64,000 nt of DNA from Sediminicola sp037203765 (GTDB taxonomy: Bacteria; Bacteroidota; Bacteroidia; Flavobacteriales; Flavobacteriaceae), in NCBI RefSeq assembly GCF_037203765.1, contig NZ_JBBCAS010000001.1:124001-188000 (forward strand). Reading direction: 5' to 3'. The position numbers and the translations under genes were made by a program. How positions within the stretch are numbered: position 1 is the first letter of the stretch; each line of letters begins with the position of its first letter. Shown piece by piece: positions 25,771-34,265 of this stretch. The notes under the pieces were generated by a model that saw only the letters and a list, made by a program, of their open reading frames with translations, made no database searches and was not told where the DNA came from.

Positions 25771-26736
25771 TTGAAAAACGCTTTAAAAAACAAATTAAAG
25801 ACACTACTCCCAATAGCCTTGGGAGTTTTTTTAGTCTGGTATTCCTACCATAACACCTCCCCGGAGGATAGGGAGCAGATCATATTTTACGTAAAGGAAG
25901 CCAATCTTTTTTGGGTAGGTATTTCTGTGCTAATCGGCATTTTGAGCCATATTTCAAGGGCCATCCGTTGGAACTACCTTTTGCAACCCATGGGTTACAG
26001 GCCCAAAGTCACCAACAATGCTTTGATTATCTTAATCGCCTACTTTACCAATTTGGGCATTCCAAGATCCGGTGAAATTTTACGGGCAACCGCTTTGACC
26101 ACCTACGAAAAGGTTCCTTTTGAAAAAGGCTTTGGCACCATAGTTACGGAGAGGGTCATTGATCTGTTTATGCTCTTGGTCGTGGTAATCACAGCACTTT
26201 TTCTGCAGACCGATGTTATTCTGAACATCTTGCAACAAAGGGGATTCAACCCTATGAGCCTGCTTGTATTACTCGGGCTTGGACTCCTTGGCATGGCATT
26301 GTTTTTACTGTTCATCAAGAAATCAAAATTCCAGTTTGCCCAAAAGATAAAAAAATTTGTCAAGGGATTGGTGGAAGGGGTTCTGAGTATCTTTAAAATG
26401 AAGTACAAATGGGCTTTCATCCTACACACCTTGTTCATCTGGGCTGCCTATATAGCCATGTTCTGGGTCATCAAGTTCACCGTACCAGAAACAATAGAAC
26501 TCACCTTAAGTCAGTTATTGGTAGCATTTACCGCTGGGGCTTTTGCCATGTCGGCCACCAACGGGGGAATCGGGCTATACCCTATTGCCGTGAGCTCCGC
26601 TTTGGCCGTTTTTGGGATCAGTGAGGTTTCTGGAGATGCCTTCGGATGGATCATGTGGATTTCACAAACCATGATGGTGGTCGTCTTTGGGACAATATCT
26701 TTTCTTGTCTTACCGTTATTGAACAGAAACCAATAG
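25771..26736 (+). CDS. Lysylphosphatidylglycerol synthase TM-region/flippase-like membrane protein
   Basis: 321 residues, about 8 membrane segments, matching the UPF0104/LPG_synthase_TM family (AKLGIPRSGEILRA-type motif seen here as NLGIPRSGEILRATALTTYEKVPFEKGFGTIVTERVIDLFMLL; later ATNGGIGLYPIAVSSAL). The C-terminal lysyl-transferase domain of MprF is absent, so it is the transport-like part alone. The start is TTG at 25771, 2 nt after the panD stop, with no suitable ATG. Transport of a lipid or lipid-linked molecule across the cytoplasmic membrane is inferred. Confidence 0.85.
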   Translation: MKNALKNKLKTLLPIALGVFLVWYSYHNTSPEDREQIIFYVKEANLFWVGISVLIGILSHISRAIRWNYLLQPMGYRPKVTNNALIILIAYFTNLGIPRSGEILRATALTTYEKVPFEKGFGTIVTERVIDLFMLLVVVITALFLQTDVILNILQQRGFNPMSLLVLLGLGLLGMALFLLFIKKSKFQFAQKIKKFVKGLVEGVLSIFKMKYKWAFILHTLFIWAAYIAMFWVIKFTVPETIELTLSQLLVAFTAGAFAMSATNGGIGLYPIAVSSALAVFGISEVSGDAFGWIMWISQTMMVVVFGTISFLVLPLLNRNQ

Positions 26737-26764
26737 TCTACTGCTATTGCCTAAATTCAATTTT

Positions 26765-27907
26765 ATGAAACGGTTATCCGCAATTTTTGCTTTGCTCATA
26801 TGTATTGGCGCCAACGGACAGGTGAGTCAAGATGTATTTGAATCTTACAAACTACAGGAAAAAAGGGATGTTCGATATTACATTCCGGAAAACTATAGTG
26901 CCGAAAAAAAATATCCGCTGATCGTTGTTCTGGATGCAGAATACCTGTTTGACAATGTTGTGGCCAATGCCAAATACTACAGTAAATTTAGCGGCATGCC
27001 AGAGTCTATCATAGTAGGTGTGGAACAAGGTAAAAATGGTCAGCGCTATAATGATTGTGGTTTTGATGAAGCTTCCGGACTGCCTACAGACCAAGGAAAA
27101 TCATTTTTTGAATTTTTGGGAATGGAATTGATACCTTATTTGGAATCCAATTACAGCACGGCCCCTTTCAAAACATTTGTAGGCTATGATATCACTGCCA
27201 ATTTTGGAAACTTTTATCTTTTCAAGGACGATTCCCTTTTCAATGCCTATATCAGTATTTCTCCAACATTGGCTCCGGAAATGGAAAACAGACTTCCAGC
27301 ACGTTTGGGAGCTATGGACAAAAAAATATTTTACAGTCTCATCGTAGAAGGTGAAAACAGTTCCGACAAGAACAGAATTTTAGCCATGGACAAAGCCATC
27401 AAGGGCCTCAATAAGGAGTCCCTCCACTATTACTTCGATGCCTATGAAAATGCTGACCATATATCAGTGGCCACCTATGGCATTGGCAAATCTTTGGACA
27501 ATATTTTCAATATGTTCAAACCTATCAGCAAGAAAGAATACAAGGAAAAGATCTTGACATCGGAAGAACCTGTTTTTAAATACCTGGAGGACAAGTATAG
27601 TATGATTACCAATCTATTCGGATTCGACAAATCTGTTGAGCTCAACGATGTAATGGCTATCTATGCCGCCTCTAGAAAAAAGGAGGATCTGGAATCCCTT
27701 AAAGACCTTGCCGAGCTCTGCCAAAAGGAATTCCCTGGGACCATGCTTGGTTTCTATTTTGAAGGGGAATACTATGAGCAATTGGGAGAACCCAAAAAAG
27801 CGCTCCGTACTTTTGAGAAAGCCTTTGGTATGGAAGAAATAGACTTTTTGACCAAGGATATGGCAATGGAAAAAATGGATGCCCTGAAAGCTGATTTTGG
27901 TTATTAG
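26765..27907 (+). CDS. Secreted alpha/beta-hydrolase-fold (esterase D-like) protein, nucleophile lost
   Basis: About 380 residues from the ATG at 26765 (signal peptide MKRLSAIFALLICIGANG/Q; a TTG at 26747 precedes it). The body matches the putative-esterase family: RDVRYYIPENY, PLIVVLDAEYLF, SIIVGVEQG. At the nucleophile elbow, where G-x-S-x-G is expected, the sequence is FVGYDITANF, with Asp142 in the serine position; the catalytic-type His remains near residue 232 (ADHISVA). The C-terminal 100 residues are helical and TPR-like (EYYEQLGEPKKALRTFEKAF). Probably a non-hydrolytic exported protein. 28 nt after the flippase-like gene. Confidence 0.8.
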   Translation: MKRLSAIFALLICIGANGQVSQDVFESYKLQEKRDVRYYIPENYSAEKKYPLIVVLDAEYLFDNVVANAKYYSKFSGMPESIIVGVEQGKNGQRYNDCGFDEASGLPTDQGKSFFEFLGMELIPYLESNYSTAPFKTFVGYDITANFGNFYLFKDDSLFNAYISISPTLAPEMENRLPARLGAMDKKIFYSLIVEGENSSDKNRILAMDKAIKGLNKESLHYYFDAYENADHISVATYGIGKSLDNIFNMFKPISKKEYKEKILTSEEPVFKYLEDKYSMITNLFGFDKSVELNDVMAIYAASRKKEDLESLKDLAELCQKEFPGTMLGFYFEGEYYEQLGEPKKALRTFEKAFGMEEIDFLTKDMAMEKMDALKADFGY

Positions 27908-27912
27908 ACAGG

Positions 27913-27942
27913 ATTGGTTGATGGTTTTTAAAACCAATTTCT
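27913..27942 (+). terminator. Weak terminator-like hairpin before radA
   Basis: ATTGGTT/AACCAAT stem (27913-27919, 27932-27938) followed by TTTCTTTC, just past the hydrolase-fold gene stop. Confidence 0.4.
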
Positions 27943-28027
27943 TTCAATCTTATAACAAACACATTATAAAACAAACCTGCAATTTTCAAAGATCTTGTTA
28001 CCTTTAGCCAGAATCTAATTGAGGGTA

Positions 28028-29389
28028 ATGGCCAAAACGAAAACAGCATTTTTTTGTCAGAATTGCGGAACGCAATACGCTAAATGGGTAGGACAATGTT
28101 CCGGTTGCAAGGAATGGAATACGGTTGTGGAAGAGGTGGTACAAAAGGAAGAGAAATCGAGCTGGAAAACACCTTCCAACACGGCAAAAAAAGTCTCAAA
28201 ACCTCTTCGTGTCAATGAAATTAATACGGAAAGGGAGCTTCGTTTGGACACCTATGACCTGGAATTTAACAATGTGCTTGGTGGCGGGATCGTACCCGGC
28301 TCTCTGATCCTCTTGGGAGGGGAACCTGGTATTGGAAAAAGCACGCTTCTTCTCCAGATTGCCTTAAAACTACCCTACAAGACACTTTATGTTTCTGGGG
28401 AAGAAAGCCAGAAACAAATAAAAATGCGTGCAGACCGGATTCACCCCAACAGCGACAACTGTTATATCCTGACAGAGACCAAAACCCAAAATATTTTTCA
28501 ACAAATTGAAGCTACAGAGCCAGATATTGTAGTTATTGATTCCATCCAGACCCTTCATTCGGACTATATAGAATCGGCCGCCGGAAGTATTTCCCAGATC
28601 AGGGAATGTACCGCAGAACTCATAAAATTTGCCAAGGAGACCAATACCCCTGTTATTCTAATAGGCCATATTACCAAGGATGGGACCATTGCAGGGCCCA
28701 AAATTTTGGAACATATGGTAGACACGGTCCTTCAATTTGAAGGAGACCGCAATTATGTATATCGCATCCTTCGGGCCCTTAAGAACAGATTTGGATCTAC
28801 GGCAGAACTTGGAATTTATGAAATGCAGGGCAGTGGATTGCGGGAGGTGAACAACCCATCTGAAATATTGATATCAAAAAATGACGAGGGCCTGAGCGGT
28901 ACGGCCATAGCCTCTACGGTAGAAGGTATGCGGCCACTAATGATAGAAATACAGGCCTTGGTCAGTACTGCGGTCTATGGCACACCACAACGTTCCACTA
29001 CAGGTTACAATGCCAAGCGCTTGAATATGTTGTTGGCCGTTTTGGAAAAACGTGCAGGTTTCAAATTAGGGGCCAAAGATGTATTCCTAAATATTACCGG
29101 GGGCATTTCCGTGGACGACCCAGCTATTGATCTGGCCGTTGTGGCAGCCATCTTGTCCAGCAATGAGGACATTTACATAGATAAAGGGGTCTGTTTTGCA
29201 GCAGAAATAGGTTTGGCAGGTGAAATAAGACCTGTGCAAAGAGTTGAGCAACGGATCTTGGAAGCCGAAAAATTGGGTTTTAGCACCATTTATGTCTCCA
29301 AAAACAACAAGATTACACTTAAGAACACCAAGATCAAGATTGAACTCGTTGCCAAAATAGAAGATATAGCTTCAAGTCTCTTCGATTAG
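28028..29389 (+). CDS. radA: DNA repair protein RadA
   Basis: RecA-like ATPase acting in branch migration during recombination. About 453 residues from the ATG at 28028; the frame opens at a TTG 9 nt earlier. The N-terminal zinc finger has C10, C13, C24 and C27 (CQNCGTQY ... CSGC). Walker A is GEPGIGKST near 97-106, the RadA signature KNRFG lies near 254, and a Lon-like C-terminal domain follows (GGISVDDPAIDLAVVAAILSS). The stop overlaps the end of a 38-codon ORF on the other strand. Confidence 0.97.
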   Translation: MAKTKTAFFCQNCGTQYAKWVGQCSGCKEWNTVVEEVVQKEEKSSWKTPSNTAKKVSKPLRVNEINTERELRLDTYDLEFNNVLGGGIVPGSLILLGGEPGIGKSTLLLQIALKLPYKTLYVSGEESQKQIKMRADRIHPNSDNCYILTETKTQNIFQQIEATEPDIVVIDSIQTLHSDYIESAAGSISQIRECTAELIKFAKETNTPVILIGHITKDGTIAGPKILEHMVDTVLQFEGDRNYVYRILRALKNRFGSTAELGIYEMQGSGLREVNNPSEILISKNDEGLSGTAIASTVEGMRPLMIEIQALVSTAVYGTPQRSTTGYNAKRLNMLLAVLEKRAGFKLGAKDVFLNITGGISVDDPAIDLAVVAAILSSNEDIYIDKGVCFAAEIGLAGEIRPVQRVEQRILEAEKLGFSTIYVSKNNKITLKNTKIKIELVAKIEDIASSLFD

Positions 29390-29502
29390 TTCTTTCCACG
29401 GTTTACCCTTAGATAGACCAATAAAATCACAACAACCATAAGGATAAGGACAAGTTGCCCGGTTCCTATGGCCAAAAATTGTATTTTTTGTGCTGCCAAC
29501 AT
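29386..29502 (-). CDS. Possible 38-residue single-pass membrane protein
   Basis: Too short for normal gene calling. The ATG at 29502-29500 directly follows the aldo/keto reductase stop (29505-29503) with no gap. The product starts MLAAQKIQFLAIG, has one strongly hydrophobic helix of about 18 residues (QLVLILMVVVILLVYL) and ends in a basic tail (RVNRGKN), a standard N-out, positive-inside anchor. Its last 3 nt overlap the convergent radA stop region. The hydrophobic helix after a GQL segment loosely recalls TatA N-termini, but the hinge and amphipathic helix are missing. Translational coupling to the reductase is inferred; a chance ORF is possible. Confidence 0.5.
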   Translation of the reverse strand: MLAAQKIQFLAIGTGQLVLILMVVVILLVYLRVNRGKN

Positions 29503-30543
29503 TTATGGGGCTGGATTGGGGATTTGATTGTGTATGGCCTCTATACCCTCCAATACCTCCTCAGAAAGCTGTACATCTATACTGGCGATATTTTCCTTCA
29601 ACTGGTTTATACTGGTGGCCCCAATGATATTGCTTTTTACAAACGGTCTCGTGTTCACAAAGGCCAATGCCATTTGGGTCAAGGACAAGTTGTGGTCCTG
29701 AGCCAGTTTGTGGTACATTTCAGTAGCCCTAACTGCGGTTTCTCCACTATATCTATTGTAATTTGGAAAAAGGGTCACTCTAGCGTTCTCCGGTTTTCGC
29801 CCACCCAGATATTTACCGCTTAAAACCCCAAAGCCCAACGGTGAGTATGGGATCAATCCAATATCCTCACGCATGGAAATCTCAGACATGCCCACCTCAT
29901 ACGTCCTGTTCAACAAGCTATATGGATTTTGAACGGTAATCATCCTTGGCAGGCTGGCGTGCACTTTGCTCTCCTCTAAAAAACGCATGGTCCCCCAGGG
30001 AGTTTCATTGGAAAGGCCGACATTCCTTATTTTACCTTCCCGCATCAAATCCCTTAATGTCTCAAGTACCTGATGGATATTATCCTGCCAGTGGTCTGTT
30101 ATATCATGGGTATAGCCCCTTTGCCCAAAAAAGTTTGTTTTGCGCTCCGGCCAATGCAATTGGTACAGGTCGATATAATCGGTTTGCAGTCGTTCCAAAC
30201 TACCTTCCACCGCGGCTATAATGGACGACTTATCAAAACCCGTTGTTCTGATAAACTTTGTAAATTCGGCCTTCCCTGCTATTTTGGAAGCTAGGATCAC
30301 CTTATCCCTATTCCCGGTTTTCTTGAACCAGTTCCCAATGATTCTTTCGGTATCCGCATAACGCTCTTTGGCGGCGGGGACAGGATATAGTTCTGCAGTA
30401 TCAAAGAAGTTGACCCCCATATCCAGGGCATAATCCATCTGTTCATGACCTTCGGCCTCAGTATTCTGTTTTCCCCAGGTCATGGTGCCAAGGCAAATCT
30501 TGCTTACTTCTATATCTGTATGTGGGAGGATATTATATTCCAT
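29503..30543 (-). CDS. Aldo/keto reductase (Tas/YajO type)
   Basis: 346-residue NADPH-dependent TIM-barrel oxidoreductase. The catalytic tetrad is visible: Asp and Tyr in NFFDTAELYPVP, Lys in VILASKIAG, His in YQLHWPE. The segment MEYNILPHTDIEVSKICLGTMTWGKQNTEAEGHEQMDYAL is typical of the Tas/YajO subgroup. Substrate unknown. Lies 37 nt after exonuclease III on the same strand; the 38-codon membrane ORF begins directly after its stop. Confidence 0.92.
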   Translation of the reverse strand: MEYNILPHTDIEVSKICLGTMTWGKQNTEAEGHEQMDYALDMGVNFFDTAELYPVPAAKERYADTERIIGNWFKKTGNRDKVILASKIAGKAEFTKFIRTTGFDKSSIIAAVEGSLERLQTDYIDLYQLHWPERKTNFFGQRGYTHDITDHWQDNIHQVLETLRDLMREGKIRNVGLSNETPWGTMRFLEESKVHASLPRMITVQNPYSLLNRTYEVGMSEISMREDIGLIPYSPLGFGVLSGKYLGGRKPENARVTLFPNYNRYSGETAVRATEMYHKLAQDHNLSLTQMALAFVNTRPFVKSNIIGATSINQLKENIASIDVQLSEEVLEGIEAIHNQIPNPAP

Positions 30544-30580
30544 AAAAAATCAATGTTGAGTATTAAAAAAATGCTGGTAA

Positions 30581-31357
30581 TTATCCCTTATGGGAAGGCT
30601 CCAATTCTAGCAAAATGGGACAGTGGTCACTGTGTTTGGCCTCCGATAGGATCACTGATCGCTTCAATCTTCCCAGTAACGGTTCACTGACCATTCCATA
30701 ATCCAAGCGCCACCCTTTGTTATTGGCCCTGGCATTGGCCCTGTAGGTCCACCAGGTATAATTGTCGGGCTCCTTGTTAAAATGCCTGAAACTATCTATA
30801 AATCCGTTCCCCATAAAATCCCCGATCCATTCCCTTTCCACCGGCAAGAAGCCCGAAACATTCTTATTCCGTACCGGGTCATGGATATCTATGGCCTCGT
30901 GGCAAATATTATAATCGCCACAAATCACAAGATTGGGGCGTTCTTTCTTCAAACTATTGATATAATCCTGAAAATCGGCCATATACTGCAATTTGTGGTC
31001 CAATCTGGCAATATTGGTCCCAGATGGCAAATAGAGGCTCATAATAGATACCCCATCAAAATCGGCCCTAACATTCCTTCCTTCAAAATCCATGTATTCT
31101 ATTCCGGTTCCATAAACCACATTATCAGGCCTATGTTTTGATAAAATGGCAACTCCGCTATATCCCTTCTTTTGGGCACTGTACCAATAATGATAAGGAT
31201 ACCCCGCAGCTTCGAAGACCTCTAAGTCCAACTGTTCTTTATTGGCCTTGATCTCCTGAAGACAAACCACATCGGGATCAACAGCCTGTAGCCAGTTCAA
31301 GAAACCTTTGTTGAGCGCTGCACGAATACCATTTACATTGTATGAAACTATTTTCAA
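30581..31357 (-). CDS. xth: Exodeoxyribonuclease III
   Basis: AP endonuclease and 3'-5' exonuclease of base-excision repair. About 258 residues starting at TTG 31357 (LKIVSYNVNGIRAALNKGF); an ATG at 31390 would add 11 residues rich in Cys that do not match the family, so I prefer TTG. Catalytic features: Glu in CLQEIKA, Asp/Asn in ICGDYNICHEAIDIHDP, and Asp-His in SDHCPILLEL. The gene order exonuclease, reductase, small ORF suggests one transcript. Confidence 0.95.
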   Translation of the reverse strand: MKIVSYNVNGIRAALNKGFLNWLQAVDPDVVCLQEIKANKEQLDLEVFEAAGYPYHYWYSAQKKGYSGVAILSKHRPDNVVYGTGIEYMDFEGRNVRADFDGVSIMSLYLPSGTNIARLDHKLQYMADFQDYINSLKKERPNLVICGDYNICHEAIDIHDPVRNKNVSGFLPVEREWIGDFMGNGFIDSFRHFNKEPDNYTWWTYRANARANNKGWRLDYGMVSEPLLGRLKRSVILSEAKHSDHCPILLELEPSHKG

Positions 31358-31638
31358 ATCACTACTTTTATAACAAGGGCAGAATTTCAAATAAATACCC
31401 CTTGTTCAAATTAACAAAGGCTAAAAATAGGCAATGTTTGCAAGAAGCAAAAGGCAGGAATTTTATTTGTTCCCATTTAACATTTCATTTGGATTTACAC
31501 GCATCTACCTATATTCTCCAACGGAACAAACACCATAGTCGGCCTCACAAAAAATGATTACCTCATTCCTTTTTTCGACAGACCGCAAACTGTATCCAAA
31601 TCCTTCTTATCTTTCCCTAAAATTCAACGAATCAGGAT

Positions 31639-32184
31639 ATGAAAAAACTACTGACCTTCTTTTTGATCATGCCTATGTTGTTGGTAGGCCAATCACAGGA
31701 AATCTTAAATGAACCACAGCCCATGGATGAATTCAAAATCAATGCATTCAATCTAATTGCATTCACCTATGTGGATTTATCCTATGAACGATTATTGCAT
31801 GAAGAGGCCTCCCTTGGCATTGGCATTCTATTTAATGTAGGGGAGGACAATGAGGTATTGGACTATTTTAGGACCTTTTCCATTACGCCCTACTATCGAC
31901 AGTACTTCTCCAAGCAATATGCGGAAGGTTTTTTTGTTGAAGGTTTTGGCATGTTGAATTCAGGGGAGGATTTTTATTACACTTTTGACAACCAAGGGAA
32001 CGAATCCAGAACAGAGGAAAACTATACTGATTTTGCTCTTGGCGTCTCCGTAGGTGGCAAATTTGTTACACAAAGAGGTTTTATAGCAGAAATATATACC
32101 GGATTGGGAAGAAATTTATTGGGCGGTGATTCTGCACCGGAAATTGTAGGTAGAGGAGGAATTTCATTAGGTTATAGATTTTGA
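31639..32184 (+). CDS. Small outer-membrane beta-barrel protein
   Basis: 181 residues with a signal peptide (MKKLLTFFLIMPMLLVG/Q) and alternating hydrophobic strands separated by polar turns, ending in GGISLGYRF with a terminal Phe, the outer-membrane insertion signal. It resembles the DUF3575-type barrels. Its stop shares a base with the start of the TonB receptor (TGATG), so the two are translationally coupled. Function unknown. The 248 nt upstream hold only a candidate -7-like TATCTTTC near 31604 and no gene I can support. Confidence 0.75.
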   Translation: MKKLLTFFLIMPMLLVGQSQEILNEPQPMDEFKINAFNLIAFTYVDLSYERLLHEEASLGIGILFNVGEDNEVLDYFRTFSITPYYRQYFSKQYAEGFFVEGFGMLNSGEDFYYTFDNQGNESRTEENYTDFALGVSVGGKFVTQRGFIAEIYTGLGRNLLGGDSAPEIVGRGGISLGYRF

Positions 32185-34259
32185 TGAATTATAAGTATTT
32201 AATGCCATTAGTACTATGTGCCCAAATTATATTGGCACAGGAAGTTAAAAAAGACAGCATAACCCAACTGGAGGAAGTTGTGATTTCAGAGAAAAGGGTA
32301 TCCAATCCAGTAATAGGAATTACCGCCACCGATGTCATTGGCGCCACTACATTTGAGAATTACAGCCCGTTGGATATCGCCTCCTCCATCAACCAGATCT
32401 CTGGAGTCTATTTACTGTCCGGAGCCCTGAACACCAATAGGATCACTATAAGGGGCGTTGGCGCCAGAACACCGTTTGGCACGGACAAATTGCGACTCTA
32501 CTACAATGAAATTCCGATCACCAACGGTTCCGGATTCTCTACCATAGAGGCATTTGATCTGGAAAATTTGGGCTCTATTGAGGTAATCAAAGGTCCAAAA
32601 GGCAGTTCTTATGGCTCCAATTTGGGCGGGGCCATTTTATTGCAGTCCAAGCACTTAAAAAAAACAGGCTCACAACTTACCAATAATTTCACCTTGGGCT
32701 CCTATAATCTCATTAAGAACAACCTGGACCTGTCACATCAGGAGGGCAAGATTGACCTAAGCCTTAAATATGGCCATATGGAAACAGACGGTTATAGGGA
32801 AAACAATCGTTTTGAAAGGGAGGCAATATTAATGAATACCACCTATGCTTTTGATGACCAAAACAAGATTGACCTTCTGGTCAATTACATTGACTACTTT
32901 GCACAGATCCCCAGTTCCCTTAGTCAGGATGCCTTTGAAGAAGATCCAAGACAAGCGGCATTTACCTGGAAACAGGCACAAGGCTTTGAGGCCAATAAGT
33001 ATACCTTACTGGGGTTGACCTACAGCCATATGTTTTCTCAAAAATTTAAAAACAGCACTAGTATTTTTTACAGCTATCTGGATCATTATGAGCCAAGGCC
33101 TTTTAATATCTTGGACGAATTCACCAATGGATTTGGATTTAGGACCAACTTTAGCGGGAGTTTTGATATCCCTGCCGGTGGGGCTGTGTATTCATTCGGG
33201 TCAGAGCTGTACAAAGATGAATATCATTGGGGTACTTATGAGAATCTATACAGGGACAATAACGGAAATGGAAGCCTAAAAGGCAACCAAATTAGCAATA
33301 ACAGGGAGTTTAGAAATCAATTGAACGTGTTTGGCACCATCACTTTGCCATTATCACGTAATTTTCTTGTACAGGCGGGCTTTAATATCAATAATACATC
33401 TTACGATTTCCGGGACATCTTCAATACCGCCGAGGACAATAAAAGCGCAGAAAGAAATTTTAAGACTATTTTTCTTCCCAATGTAGATCTCAGCTATGCC
33501 CTTTCGGAGGATGCCTCCCTATACGCGAATATCAGCAAGGGGTTTTCCAATCCCAGTCTGGAGGAAACATTGACCCCCGATGGGGTTATCAATCCAGAGA
33601 TCGCTCAAGAGACTGGAATCAACTATGAATTGGGCACCGATTTGCTTTTGGCAAGTAAGAAACTCAATCTCAGCGTCGCGATTTATCAAATGGACATAAA
33701 AAATCTATTGGTTGCCCAACGTGTTGGTGAAGACCAGTTTATTGGTAAAAATGCGGGAAGGACCAAACACCAAGGATTGGAATTGGAAACCAATTATAGG
33801 ATCAAGATCAATCCAGATCTGGCTATAAGCCCTTTCATAAGCTACACGTACAACCACCACAAATTTGAAGATTTCGTTGACGGGGACAATGATTATTCAG
33901 GCAATCCGCTCACGGGGGTTCCTAAAAACAAGATAAATGCGGGCCTTCAGTTAAAGCACTCTTCTGGCTTTTATTGGAATACGACGCTGCAGCACATAGA
34001 TGAAATTCCCTTGAACGACGCTTCCACATTGTTCAGCAACCGCTTTACCCTTTTAAATACGAAATTGGGCTATTCGAAAGAGATTGCCCGTAGTTTTGTG
34101 ATCGGGATAGATTTTGGAATCAACAATATCGGCGACAGTCAATATGCACAATCCGTGCTGATCAATGCGGTAGGCTTTGGCGGGGCAGCTCCTAGATACT
34201 ACTACCCTGGCAATGCCAGAAATTATTATGGAAGCTTACAGCTTAGTTACAAGCTGTAA
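32184..34259 (+). CDS. TonB-dependent outer-membrane receptor
   Basis: About 691 residues from the ATG at 32184, with a signal peptide ending LCAQIILA/Q. There is no CarboxypepD_reg domain: a TonB-box-like TQLEEVVISEKR leads straight to the plug (TRTIRGVGAR-type NRITIRGVGARTPFGTDKLR) and the barrel, which ends in YYGSLQLSYKL. This architecture is closer to siderophore/cobalamin/metal receptors than to SusC. Coupled to the small barrel protein upstream, which may be an accessory. The ligand is unknown. The 3' end is 6 nt from the convergent glyS. Confidence 0.93.
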   Translation: MNYKYLMPLVLCAQIILAQEVKKDSITQLEEVVISEKRVSNPVIGITATDVIGATTFENYSPLDIASSINQISGVYLLSGALNTNRITIRGVGARTPFGTDKLRLYYNEIPITNGSGFSTIEAFDLENLGSIEVIKGPKGSSYGSNLGGAILLQSKHLKKTGSQLTNNFTLGSYNLIKNNLDLSHQEGKIDLSLKYGHMETDGYRENNRFEREAILMNTTYAFDDQNKIDLLVNYIDYFAQIPSSLSQDAFEEDPRQAAFTWKQAQGFEANKYTLLGLTYSHMFSQKFKNSTSIFYSYLDHYEPRPFNILDEFTNGFGFRTNFSGSFDIPAGGAVYSFGSELYKDEYHWGTYENLYRDNNGNGSLKGNQISNNREFRNQLNVFGTITLPLSRNFLVQAGFNINNTSYDFRDIFNTAEDNKSAERNFKTIFLPNVDLSYALSEDASLYANISKGFSNPSLEETLTPDGVINPEIAQETGINYELGTDLLLASKKLNLSVAIYQMDIKNLLVAQRVGEDQFIGKNAGRTKHQGLELETNYRIKINPDLAISPFISYTYNHHKFEDFVDGDNDYSGNPLTGVPKNKINAGLQLKHSSGFYWNTTLQHIDEIPLNDASTLFSNRFTLLNTKLGYSKEIARSFVIGIDFGINNIGDSQYAQSVLINAVGFGGAAPRYYYPGNARNYYGSLQLSYKL

Positions 34260-34265
34260 AACTTC

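Noticed and set aside
31391..31638. Possible small gene in the gap before the barrel protein
   Set aside because: The plus-strand frame there has no start context, is biased towards low-complexity sequence and overlaps the exonuclease start region.
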